Origin: Pseudomonas sp. B21-028
Lineage (GTDB): Bacteria; Pseudomonadota; Gammaproteobacteria; Pseudomonadales; Pseudomonadaceae
Assembly (NCBI RefSeq): GCF_024749045.1
Contig: NZ_CP087184.1
Location: forward strand, 3,658,001 to 3,722,000
Direction of reading: 5' to 3'
Length of the DNA: 64,000 bases
Shown here piece by piece: positions 20,559 to 28,623 of this stretch (position 1 is its first letter; every line of letters begins with the position of its first letter). The notes below the pieces were generated by a model that made no database searches, was not told where the DNA came from, and was given only the letters and a program-made list of their open reading frames with translations. Both the position numbers and the translations under genes were made by a program.

Positions 20559-21059
20559 TTATTTCAGGACCGCGAGCGCAGCGTCGTAGTTTGGCTCTTC
20601 GGCGATTTCCTTGACCAACTCGCTGTGCAACACGGTGTCGTTTTCGTCCAGCACAACCACGGCACGGGCGGTCAGGCCCTTCAGCGGGCCGTCGGCAATG
20701 GCCACGCCGTAGCTCTCGATGAACTCGGCACCGCGCAGGGTGGACAGGTTCTGGACGTTCTCCAGGCCTTCGGCGCCGCAGAAACGCGCCTGGGCGAACG
20801 GCAGGTCAGCGGAGATGCACAGCACCACGGTATTGTTCAGCTCGTTGGCCTGGGCATTGAACTTGCGCACGGACGTGGCGCAGGTCGGGGTGTCGACGCT
20901 TGGGAAGATATTCAGCACCTTGCGCTTGCCGGCGAAATCCTTCAGGGAAACGTCTGACAGATTGCCGGCAACCAGGGAAAAGGCTGGCGCTTTGGAACCG
21001 GCTTGCGGCAACTGGCCATTGACTTGAACCGGGTTGCCTTTGAGGGTGACTTGAGCCAT
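20559..21059 (-). CDS. tpx: Thiol peroxidase Tpx
   Basis: 166 residues of the atypical 2-Cys peroxiredoxin family. The peroxidatic Cys is in [15 protein letters not shown] (Cys60) and the resolving Cys in ARFCGAEG (Cys94), as in E. coli Tpx. It reduces hydroperoxides with thioredoxin. A direct repeat of CTGAAATAAGTGCTC spans the stop codon (about 20538-20568), so a second in-frame copy of the last codons follows the real stop. Confidence 0.95.
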   Translation of the reverse strand: MAQVTLKGNPVQVNGQLPQAGSKAPAFSLVAGNLSDVSLKDFAGKRKVLNIFPSVDTPTCATSVRKFNAQANELNNTVVLCISADLPFAQARFCGAEGLENVQNLSTLRGAEFIESYGVAIADGPLKGLTARAVVVLDENDTVLHSELVKEIAEEPNYDAALAVLK

Positions 21060-21164
21060 GAACGGATTCCTTCTGACATGTTTGAAAAAGGTCGAGGCCG
21101 GAGTTAACCATGAAATCCCGCCGCGACCTATGGCTGGACATAAAAAGTCACGGCTCGGAGGCCG

Positions 21165-21836
21165 CTACTTGTCCTTGAGCTTCAGGAACGACTGGTGCAG
21201 ATCCACCGCCCACCCATCGATGACGCCTTTGACGTCATCAGGCTTCATCACCTGGGAGTCATTGGATAACGGCCTGCCCGTGCCCTTGCGCACCACCTGG
21301 GCGATCACCGCGTTGTTACCGCCGTCGAGGAACACCGCCTCGGTGCCCAGCGTGGTTTCCTGGTCGCGAATCCCGCTGGCGGTACTGACCGCGGCCGCCA
21401 CCAGCGCAATCGGCACCACCTCATAAGGCTTCAGGCCCTCGGTCTTGCTGCCGACGGCGGTGATGGCCGCACGCATCACCAATACGCCCGGGCCTGGAGC
21501 GGTCGCCAGGGGCAAGGACTTGCCTGCTTCTCGCCTGAGCGCCTGGTCGTAATACGCGGTGATGCCGGACAAGGTGGCCTGGGGAATTTTCACGGTCGGC
21601 TTCGGCTTGGGGTACAACTGCGTCGGCTCGATATAGATGTGGGTGTATTTGTCCGGATCGATCTGCGGATCGACCCAACGCATCACCTCGGCTCCCGAAG
21701 GTGATTTCTCTTCCTTCAGCCGGCTGTAATCCCCCAGGAACCCGGAGTATTCATCTGGCTGAGTGACTTTGCTGGAGCAACCCGCCAAGGTGAGCGAGAA
21801 GACACAGGCGATGCTGATGGTGGACGCGAATTTCAT
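21165..21836 (-). CDS. DUF3313 family lipoprotein
   Basis: 223 residues starting MKFASTISIACVFS. The lipobox LAGC gives an N-terminal lipid-modified Cys. The ATG at 21836 follows AGGAGTGACAGC; the frame is open for 90 further codons upstream without a good start. The sequence (WVDPQIDPDKYTHIYIEPTQ...) matches the DUF3313 family of secreted or outer-membrane lipoproteins of unknown function. Confidence 0.8.
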   Translation of the reverse strand: MKFASTISIACVFSLTLAGCSSKVTQPDEYSGFLGDYSRLKEEKSPSGAEVMRWVDPQIDPDKYTHIYIEPTQLYPKPKPTVKIPQATLSGITAYYDQALRREAGKSLPLATAPGPGVLVMRAAITAVGSKTEGLKPYEVVPIALVAAAVSTASGIRDQETTLGTEAVFLDGGNNAVIAQVVRKGTGRPLSNDSQVMKPDDVKGVIDGWAVDLHQSFLKLKDK

Positions 21837-22077
21837 GCTGTCACTCCTGTAAGCCACACGAGACGGGCCGGGACTACAGGTATAGTCAACAGATCGAACA
21901 CGCGCCTGCCCAGGTTTTTCGTTTTCCCCTGGATGGCGGCGGCAAGGCGCCCATACCATGACACCTGGCGCAAAGATGAGCGTTACAGTTGATATTCCGC
22001 TGGCCCCCGTGCCTGAACAATTGGAGACTCCAGGCAGGCCTGTCCCGTCGACACAGGCCATTGCCCGAGGACATCCA

Positions 22078-22767
22078 ATGCGCACCATCGGCCTTATCGG
22101 CGGCATGAGCTGGGAATCCAGCGCCGAATACTATCGCTTGATCAACCAGCAGGTACGGGACCGGCTCGGGCCATTGCGCTCGGCGCAACTGCTGATGCAC
22201 AGCGTCGACTTCGGCCCGGTGGAGCAGGCCCAGCACGCCGGGCGCTGGGAGGATGCCGCCGCCATCCTGGTAGATGCCGCGCAACGCCTCCAGGCCGGCG
22301 GTGCCGAGTGCGTGGTGCTGTGTACCAACACCATGCACAAGGTGGCGGCGCAGATCCAGTCGGCCATTTCGATTCCATTCCTGCACATCGCCGACCCCAC
22401 CGGCCAGGCCGCCCTCGATGGGGGCACCGTGACGGTCGGTCTGTTGGGCACGGCGTTCACCATGGAGCAGGACTTCCTCAAGGAACGGCTGAGTGCCCAA
22501 GGGTTGACCGTCCTGGTACCCGACGCCGAAGAGCGCCTGGCGGTGCACCGCATCATCTATGACGAACTCTGCGTGGGCGTGATCAACCCGGCATCGCGCG
22601 AGGTCTACCAGCAGGTCATCGAGTCCCTGACCCGCCGTGGCGCCCAGGCGATCATCCTGGGCTGCACGGAAATCGGCCTGCTGATCAAACCCGAGCACAG
22701 CGCCCTGCCCCTGCTCGACACTACCCACCTGCATGCGCGGGCGGCAGTAGCGTTTGCCTTGGATTGA
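22078..22767 (+). CDS. Aspartate/glutamate racemase family protein
   Basis: 229 residues from the ATG at 22078 (MRTIGLIGGMSW). The two catalytic cysteines sit in CTNTMHK (about residue 81) and GCTEIGLL (about residue 198), as in PLP-independent aspartate racemases (YgeA type). It interconverts L- and D-Asp or Glu, or a related amino acid. GAGG precedes the start. Confidence 0.9.
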   Translation: MRTIGLIGGMSWESSAEYYRLINQQVRDRLGPLRSAQLLMHSVDFGPVEQAQHAGRWEDAAAILVDAAQRLQAGGAECVVLCTNTMHKVAAQIQSAISIPFLHIADPTGQAALDGGTVTVGLLGTAFTMEQDFLKERLSAQGLTVLVPDAEERLAVHRIIYDELCVGVINPASREVYQQVIESLTRRGAQAIILGCTEIGLLIKPEHSALPLLDTTHLHARAAVAFALD

Positions 22768-22805
22768 TCGACAGGCCTGAGGTGCCCGGCCTTGCTACAA
22801 CCTGC

Positions 22806-23303
22806 TCAACGGAGCCGCGCCATGGCGAGGGTGTCAACCCAGCGCCCGTCACGCACCGCATAGTCACGCATCAGGCCTTCCGTCTCGAAGCCGAATTTAC
22901 GGTACAGCCCGACAGCGGCCTCGTTGTCGGCGTATACCGTCAGCTCGACCCGTCGCAGGTTCATCCAGTTGTCCGCCACCTCCAACGCGGCGGCCAGCAG
23001 CATCGAGCCCACGCCCTTGCCTTGCCAGGCGACGGCAACGCCCATACCGAGGCTACCGCAGTGGGCACGACGGACACGCGAGTACTGCTCCAGCCCCAGG
23101 TTGCCAATGACAGTGCCCTGATGCAGCGCGACCAGTTTCACATGGCGTTCATCGTCCATCGCCAGACGCTTGCGCCAGACCTCGGTGGACTGGAACGGCA
23201 TCTGTAGCACCTGACGGGTAACGGCCGGGTCGTTATACAGTGCGGTAACTGCGTCGAGATGGGCTTCAGTGAAACGGGCAATGGTGATCGTGGGCTCGGA
23301 CAT
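22806..23303 (-). CDS. GNAT acetyltransferase, AaaT/YhhY-like
   Basis: 165 residues from the ATG at 23303, with AAGGAG upstream. The acetyl-CoA motif is VAWQGKGVGSMLL. The C-terminal block (DNWMNLRRVELTVYADN, then VGLYRKFGFETEG) closely resembles E. coli AaaT (YhhY), an L-amino-acid N-acetyltransferase. A role in acetylating and detoxifying amino acids is therefore likely but not shown. Confidence 0.82.
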   Translation of the reverse strand: MSEPTITIARFTEAHLDAVTALYNDPAVTRQVLQMPFQSTEVWRKRLAMDDERHVKLVALHQGTVIGNLGLEQYSRVRRAHCGSLGMGVAVAWQGKGVGSMLLAAALEVADNWMNLRRVELTVYADNEAAVGLYRKFGFETEGLMRDYAVRDGRWVDTLAMARLR

Positions 23304-23379
23304 ACGGCTCCTTCCTGGAAACGTGACATGGCCGTCGACTATAAACCGACGATCATCCGGTAGCGAATGTACAGACGCC

Positions 23380-23826
23380 ATCGCGGGCAAGCCCGCTCCC
23401 ACATTGGACTTGGATGGACGCAGCATGTGCAAACACCCCCAGACCCTGTGGGAGCGAGCCTGCTCGCGATGGGGTCGGAACATTCAATACCTTCATGACA
23501 GACCCACCGCTATCGCGAGCAGGCTCGCTCCCACAGGGGATCCGAGTGGTCGCTGGATTTGCGCACGACACCATTCCCACACTGGACTTGGATGTACGCA
23601 GTTTTTGCATACACCCCAGACCCTGTGGGAGCGAGCCTGCTCGCGATGGGGTCGGAACATTCAATATCTTCATGACAGACCCTCCGCTTCGCGAGCAGGC
23701 TCGCTCCCACAGGGGATCCGGGTGGTCGCTGGATTGCGCACGACGCCATTCCCACACTGGACTTGGATGGACGCAGTTTTTGCATACACCCCCAGACCCT
23801 GTGGGAGCGAGCCTGCTCCGGGCGGC
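23380..23826. repeat. REP-containing tandem array, period about 177 bases
   Basis: The segment from TTGGACTTGGATGGACGCAG through the outward and inward REP pair repeats at 23404, 23582 and 23758 (spacing 177-178 then 176). The phrase CAGACCCTGTGGGAGCG marks each unit (23441, 23618, 23794). The third unit is cut short at 23826 and runs into the transglutaminase gene's 3' flank. It fills the 563-base gap 23304-23866; I see no gene in it. Confidence 0.88.
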
Positions 23827-23866
23827 GATCCGACGATGAGGCCTTCAGCGTCAGCGAATGTCCGGC

Positions 23867-24664
23867 TTATTGATGTTGCACCTGCACCATCGAGTTCACC
23901 TGCACTCGTGCGTGCATCTGTTCTGCCCCGCCGCCCCGGCGCATGCCGCGTACCGGGCAGGCGTCGAGGTAGTCCAGGCCGACCGCCAGTTTCAGGTGCC
24001 GGTCGGGACGGGTCAGGCGGTTGGTCACGTCGAAGCTGTACCAGCCGTCGTCCAGCCAGGCTTCGGCCCAGGCATGGCTGGCCAGATGAGATTCATCTTC
24101 GGTGTACAAGTAACCGGAGACATAGCGCGCCGGAATACCGAGGCTGCGCGCGCAGGCCAGGAAAGCATGGGTATGATCCTGGCAGACGCCCGCGCCACCG
24201 GCAAACGCCTCGGCGGCCGTGCTGCTGACAGCGGTCGTGCCCGGGCTATAGGGCATGCGCGCCGCAAGGCCCTCCATCAGATCGACCAGTGCCGCACGAT
24301 CGCGTCGCCCTGCGCATTGTTCCATGGCGAATGCGCTGAGCGCGTCATCCGCCTGGGTCAGACGACTCGTGCGCAGGAACGGCAGCGGCGACTGCGGGTC
24401 CGGTTCCATCTCCACCGCCTGGTGGATTTCCACCTCGCCATAAGCGGTCAGCACCAAGGCGCCGTGGGGCTCGTCCATGGTCATCACATGCAGGATGTTG
24501 CCGTAGGGGTCGATCTGGCTGCGCACCAGTCGCGGCAATTCCAGATGCCATTGCAGGATGCGCTGGCGCTGGCTGTCCTTCGGGGTCAGGCGCAGGAACT
24601 GGATGCTGGTGCAGACTTCATCGGTATAGCGATAGGTAGTGTCGTGGCGTATGGACAGTTTCAT
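23867..24664 (-). CDS. Transglutaminase-like domain protein
   Basis: 265 residues from the ATG at 24664. The frame runs on upstream, but this ATG overlaps the alpha-E stop (ATGA). The N-terminal beta-rich part (MKLSIRHDTTYRY) is the bacterial transglutaminase-associated domain. The catalytic triad is Cys in GVCQDHTHAF, His in ASHAWAEAW and Asp in SFDVTN. It is the last gene of the operon ATP-grasp, alpha-E, transglutaminase. The family is predicted to act as a peptidase or amide-bond enzyme; no substrate is known. Confidence 0.88.
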   Translation of the reverse strand: MKLSIRHDTTYRYTDEVCTSIQFLRLTPKDSQRQRILQWHLELPRLVRSQIDPYGNILHVMTMDEPHGALVLTAYGEVEIHQAVEMEPDPQSPLPFLRTSRLTQADDALSAFAMEQCAGRRDRAALVDLMEGLAARMPYSPGTTAVSSTAAEAFAGGAGVCQDHTHAFLACARSLGIPARYVSGYLYTEDESHLASHAWAEAWLDDGWYSFDVTNRLTRPDRHLKLAVGLDYLDACPVRGMRRGGGAEQMHARVQVNSMVQVQHQ

Positions 24665-25611
24665 ACGACCTCCAGATAGGACTCGTGAACGGTCTGGCCC
24701 AGATGACGGATCTGGTCGATGAGGTCGGTCAGCCAAAGGTGCAGGCCCGACGCCAGGATCTCATCGATCCCGGAATACCGCAGGCGCGCATTCAGTTCCG
24801 CGGCCAGGCGCTGGGCCGGACGGCCGTTGTGGCCGGGCAGGCTGGCGAGGATCTGATCGAGTTCCTCGATGCAGGCATGCAACGAGCGCGGGACATCGGC
24901 GCGCAGCAGCAACATCTCCGAAACCTGCTCGGCATTCGGCGCATTACGGTAGATCTCGTTGAACGCCTCGAACGACGACAGCGCCCGCAGCAAGGCACTC
25001 CACTGGTAATAACCGCGCGCCGAACTGTCGCTGACCTCTTCCGACTCCTCGCCAAACATTTCGTAGCGTGCATCCAACAGGCGCAGGGTATTGTCTGCCC
25101 GCTCGATGAACGTCCCCAGGCGAATGAAACAGTAGGCATCGTTGCGCATGATGGTGCCCGACGTCGCGCCGCGGAACAGATGCGAACGCTCTTTGACCCA
25201 TTCGCAGAAATGACTGATGCCGTAGCGCCCCAGGCCATTGCTGGCGATGTTGCGCATCTCCAGCCAGGTGGCATTGATGTTTTCCCACATGTCCGCGGTG
25301 ATGCGTCCGCGCACCGCATGGGCATTGGTCCGCGCCGCCCGCAGGCAGCTGTAGATACTGCCGGGATTGGTTTCATCCAGGGCGAAGAAATGCAGCATTT
25401 GCTCGCTGTTGAGTTCGCCATTACGCGCGTTGTAGTCATCCAGCGTACCGGCCGCCAGCAGCGACATCGCCAGCTCGGCATGACCGTCGCTGCGCCCGGC
25501 CTGGGGCATCAGGGACAGCGAGTAACTGACTTCGAGCATACGCGCCAGGTTTTCTGCGCGCTCCAGGTAGCGGGACATCCAGTAGAGGTCCGAAGCGGTT
25601 CTTGAAAGCAT
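24661..25611 (-). CDS. Alpha-E domain protein
   Basis: 316 residues, almost entirely alpha-helical. The start LSRTASDLYWMSRYLERAENLARMLE is typical of the alpha-E family (DUF403). It lies between the circularly permuted ATP-grasp gene (3-base gap) and the transglutaminase gene (4-base overlap). The family has no proven activity and is thought to cooperate with the ATP-grasp partner. Confidence 0.88.
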   Translation of the reverse strand: MLSRTASDLYWMSRYLERAENLARMLEVSYSLSLMPQAGRSDGHAELAMSLLAAGTLDDYNARNGELNSEQMLHFFALDETNPGSIYSCLRAARTNAHAVRGRITADMWENINATWLEMRNIASNGLGRYGISHFCEWVKERSHLFRGATSGTIMRNDAYCFIRLGTFIERADNTLRLLDARYEMFGEESEEVSDSSARGYYQWSALLRALSSFEAFNEIYRNAPNAEQVSEMLLLRADVPRSLHACIEELDQILASLPGHNGRPAQRLAAELNARLRYSGIDEILASGLHLWLTDLIDQIRHLGQTVHESYLEVV

Positions 25612-25614
25612 GTC

Positions 25615-27024
25615 TTAATCCTCCACTACCCAAGTGTCCTTGGTGCCGCCGCCCTGGGACGAATTCACCACCAGCGAGCCTTCGCGCAGTGCCACGCGAG
25701 TCAGGCCACCCGGCACGAGGCGGGTTTCCTTGCCTGACAGCACGAACGGCCGCAGGTCGATATGGCGCGGCGCGATGCCACTTTCGACAAAGGTCGGGCA
25801 CGTGGACAGGCTCAAGGTCGGCTGAGCGATGTAGGCCTCGGGACGGGCCTTGAGTCGTGCACGGAAGTCTTCGATTTCCGCCGCGGTGGCCGCTGGCCCC
25901 ACCAGCATGCCGTAGCCGCCGGAGCCCTGGGTTTCCTTGACCACCAGATCAGGCAGGTTCGCCAGCACATGGGACAGTTCCTGGGGCTTGCGGCACTGCC
26001 AGGTAGGGACATTCTTCAGGATGGGTTCTTCGGTGAGGTAGAAACGAATCATCTCGTCGACGTAAGGGTAGATCGACTTGTCATCGGCGACGCCGGTACC
26101 GACCGCGTTCGCCAGCACCACATTGCCGGCACGGTAGACGGCAATCAGGCCTGGCACACCCAACATCGAATCGGGATTGAACGACAGCGGGTCGAGATAC
26201 GCGTCGTCGAGACGCCGGTAGATCACATCCACCTGCTTGGGACCGGCCGTCGTGCGCATGTAGACATGGTCGTCGCGCACGAACAGATCGGCGCCCTCCA
26301 CCAGCTCCACGCCCATTTCCCGAGCCAGGAACGCATGTTCGAAGTAGGCGCTGTTGAAGCGGCCCGGGGTCAGGACTACCGCGGTAGGGTTATCCAGCGG
26401 GCTCGAGCTCTTGAGGGTGTCGAGCAACAGGTTCGGGTAATGATCGATGGGGGCTACCCGTTGGGCGGCGAAGAGTTCGGGGAACAGACGCATCATCATC
26501 TTGCGGTCTTCGAGCATGTAGCTGACACCGCTGGGCGTGCGCAGATTGTCTTCCAGCACGTAGTAACTGCCGTCACCGTCTCGAACCAGGTCGACACCGG
26601 CGATATGGGCGTAGATGCCCCGGTGCAGGTTCAGGCCCTGCATCGCAATCTGGTAACCCTCGTTGGCCAGCACCTGCTCGGCGGGAATGATCCCTTCCTT
26701 GAGGATGTGCTGCTGGTGATAGATGTCGGCCAGGAACATGTTCAGCGCCTGGACCCGCTGGATGCAGCCCTGCTCGACCTTCTGCCATTCGCTGGCCTTG
26801 ATGCTGCGGGGAATGATGTCGAAGGGAATCAACCGCTCGGTGCCCTGCTCGTCCCCGTACAAGGTGAAGGTGATCCCGGCTCGATGGAACAGCAGGTCGG
26901 CTTCGCGTCGGCGCTGCTCGAGCAGTTCGACCGGCGTGTCCGCCAGCCAACGTGCGAAGGCTTGGTAATGCGGGCGGCAGTCACCCTTGGCGTCATACAT
27001 TTCATCAAAAAAAGCTCGGGGCAT
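25615..27024 (-). CDS. Circularly permuted ATP-grasp type 2 protein
   Basis: 469 residues from the ATG at 27024, with GGGAG ten bases upstream; the upstream TTG is less likely. Motifs include ITFTLYGDEQGTERLIPFD, DGSYYVLEDNLRTPSGVSYM and KETQGSGGYGMLVGP (ATP-binding loop). It is a predicted ATP-dependent carboxylate-amine ligase. With the alpha-E and transglutaminase genes it forms a conserved but uncharacterised trio suspected to make or modify a peptide-like molecule. Confidence 0.9.
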   Translation of the reverse strand: MPRAFFDEMYDAKGDCRPHYQAFARWLADTPVELLEQRRREADLLFHRAGITFTLYGDEQGTERLIPFDIIPRSIKASEWQKVEQGCIQRVQALNMFLADIYHQQHILKEGIIPAEQVLANEGYQIAMQGLNLHRGIYAHIAGVDLVRDGDGSYYVLEDNLRTPSGVSYMLEDRKMMMRLFPELFAAQRVAPIDHYPNLLLDTLKSSSPLDNPTAVVLTPGRFNSAYFEHAFLAREMGVELVEGADLFVRDDHVYMRTTAGPKQVDVIYRRLDDAYLDPLSFNPDSMLGVPGLIAVYRAGNVVLANAVGTGVADDKSIYPYVDEMIRFYLTEEPILKNVPTWQCRKPQELSHVLANLPDLVVKETQGSGGYGMLVGPAATAAEIEDFRARLKARPEAYIAQPTLSLSTCPTFVESGIAPRHIDLRPFVLSGKETRLVPGGLTRVALREGSLVVNSSQGGGTKDTWVVED

Positions 27025-27522
27025 AGCCAACTCCCAGCCGCGTTCTACACGGCATTTCTTATTACTTCGTCATTCCAATGGTCCGGCCTTGCCTTGCGCT
27101 AATGAGCCCTGTTTTCTCTCGGCACCTCGATAGACATCCGTCTCTGGTGTGGCCTTTGCGTCTGGATGACGTGCGCCCCCTGTTAAATCCGCGTAATGAA
27201 TTCCTCCGTCTGAAGCCATCGGTGGTTTGGCTTGGGTTGTTGAAGCGTAGCAAAGGCTATGCCTAAGCATGAAGCGGCAAAAAACCGGTGGAAAAACAGC
27301 GCGAAAATTACGATCAGGCGAAGTTCGCTGTCGTTTTTGCGACAAAAGCAGGCTCTAGAGCTGAAACGTTTTATTTCAGCTTCCCGTGGAGAGCGCGGGA
27401 ACGGGTCGAATAGGTGCACAAAGACCGGTAACAGGGCGTGAATGCCCTGAAAGGGGGAAATTTTTACTCACTGCACGGGAGTCACGAGAATGTCTTGCCT
27501 GCCCACTCAGGCACAAACAACA
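27025..27522. other. Intergenic region with several hairpins
   Basis: About 500 bases without a supported protein gene. Local stems include CTGAAACG/TTTTATTTCAG (27361-27379), TTCCCG/GCGGGAA (27382-27402) and AGGGC/GCCCT (27434-27449). The promoter for the ATP-grasp operon (minus strand) should lie in its left part. Confidence 0.5.
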
Positions 27523-27557
27523 AGGCATACCGATTCTCTCGGCATGCCTTTTTTCGT
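27270..27557 (+). ncRNA. Candidate small RNA (tentative)
   Basis: A plus-strand transcript of this region would contain several short hairpins and a CA-rich segment (ACAAACAACAAGG, 27511-27525). It would end in a terminator with six Ts. No protein gene on the plus strand uses this terminator. The 5' end is unknown, and I do not recognise the RNA; the terminator could equally serve the minus-strand operon. Confidence 0.25.
27523..27557. terminator. Bidirectional rho-independent terminator
   Basis: Stem AAGGCATaCCGA / TCGGcATGCCTT with a short loop. The plus side is followed by TTTTTTCG, the minus side by GTTGTTTG. It lies 25 bases past the stop of the binding-protein gene and so ends the NRPS-PKS operon. 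Confidence 0.8.
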
Positions 27558-27581
27558 TGCGACCCGTCCCTGATGCCTTTT

Positions 27582-28613
27582 CTACAGTGTCTCGGAGACT
27601 TTCTTGAACACATCCTCAGGCACCCACCCTTTCCAATCGGCGGTGTGGTTACGCAAGTAATAGCGCGCCGTTTGCTCGGGGGTCTCCTTGTTGGAGACCA
27701 TTCGGGTTGCCAGGGTCCGGATGGTGTCGGTTCCCACGAACATCGACTTCAGGAAAGGAATGACGCTCGGATGCTCTTCGGCGAACTTGGCTGAGGTGTA
27801 TTTATTCAGCGGGATATCTGCATAGGCACAGGCTTGTCGGCTCCCAACGCCTTCCTTGAACTGGGCGAGGCTTTGCTTGATCGCTTCCCAGCAGGCTTCG
27901 CTGTAGGCGGGCTCCTCCAGACGCGTAAGGGCCAACTCACCCATCAGGGGGCTCGGATCCCAGTAGTACGTCATGAAGGGCTGCCCTTTCTCGTAAGCGG
28001 AGATGATCGCGGCATTGAGTGCCGACTCGGACTTGAGCTCCACTGGCGTGAACGTTTTATCGATCCCGTAGGTGGCCATCTTAATCAGGTTGATTTCCCG
28101 GCACGCCCAACTGCTGATGCAGTTCAGCCAGGTCGGCTTGCCCGACCCCGATGCCTGCTTGAAGACCTCGGCGTACCTGGGGAGATCGGCGACGCTTTTC
28201 AGATCGGGGGTCGTCGGCTTGATGCCGCGCCCCGCATCGCCCTTGATCATGTAGGTGGGGACATAGAAAGCCTGGGTAAGACGTTCATACGTGGGGCCGA
28301 AATCGAGGATGGTTTTCTTCGCCGTCTGATCCTGGACCCACTGTGGCATCAGCGAGGTAAACACCTCCATATTGATATCGATGGCACCGGTCTCCATCGC
28401 ATTCTGCATCTGCGCAATATCAAGGCTGACGGATTCCACGTTCATACCGTATCCATGCTTGAGGATGTACATGGCGATATGATTGTCGATCTGGATATTT
28501 TCCCAGCCACCGTCGTAGAACCGGATCGGACGCGGGTCAGATGTCGCCAAAGCCCAGTGGGACGTCAGGCTCAGGATGAAGCACAGCACAGTACGCAAGA
28601 ACATTGAAGGCAT
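27582..28613 (-). CDS. Glycine betaine-type ABC transporter binding protein (orphan)
   Basis: 343 residues from the ATG at 28613, with AGGAGAG upstream. An N-terminal signal peptide ends near WALA. The fold is OpuAC type (quaternary-amine binding): FYDGGWENIQIDNHIAMYIL and DINMEVFTSLMPQWV near the start, WACREINLIKMA in the middle, and PFMTYYWDPSPLMG with aromatic residues suited to a cation cage. No permease or ATPase gene is adjacent. It starts 10 bases after the PKS stop and is probably co-transcribed with it. Pseudomonas Cbc transporters are known to use orphan binding proteins for choline, betaine or carnitine, so this protein may bind the cluster's product or a precursor. The ligand is inferred, not shown. 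Confidence 0.82.
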   Translation of the reverse strand: MPSMFLRTVLCFILSLTSHWALATSDPRPIRFYDGGWENIQIDNHIAMYILKHGYGMNVESVSLDIAQMQNAMETGAIDINMEVFTSLMPQWVQDQTAKKTILDFGPTYERLTQAFYVPTYMIKGDAGRGIKPTTPDLKSVADLPRYAEVFKQASGSGKPTWLNCISSWACREINLIKMATYGIDKTFTPVELKSESALNAAIISAYEKGQPFMTYYWDPSPLMGELALTRLEEPAYSEACWEAIKQSLAQFKEGVGSRQACAYADIPLNKYTSAKFAEEHPSVIPFLKSMFVGTDTIRTLATRMVSNKETPEQTARYYLRNHTADWKGWVPEDVFKKVSETL

Positions 28614-28623
28614 TTGAACTCTC

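Noticed and set aside
23380..23826. Possible CRISPR array
   Set aside because: The repeated units are REP palindromes with near-identical spacers in a 177-base tandem duplication; no short unique spacers and no cas genes nearby.
23269..24228. Plus-strand open frame through the REP array
   Set aside because: It translates the REP repeats (recurrent WERACSRWG) and the antisense of the transglutaminase gene; not a protein gene.
27270..27557. A CrcZ/CrcY-type Hfq-Crc decoy RNA
   Set aside because: Only one CA-rich motif is seen rather than the several expected, and no sigma-54 promoter with correct spacing was found; kept only as an unnamed candidate RNA.
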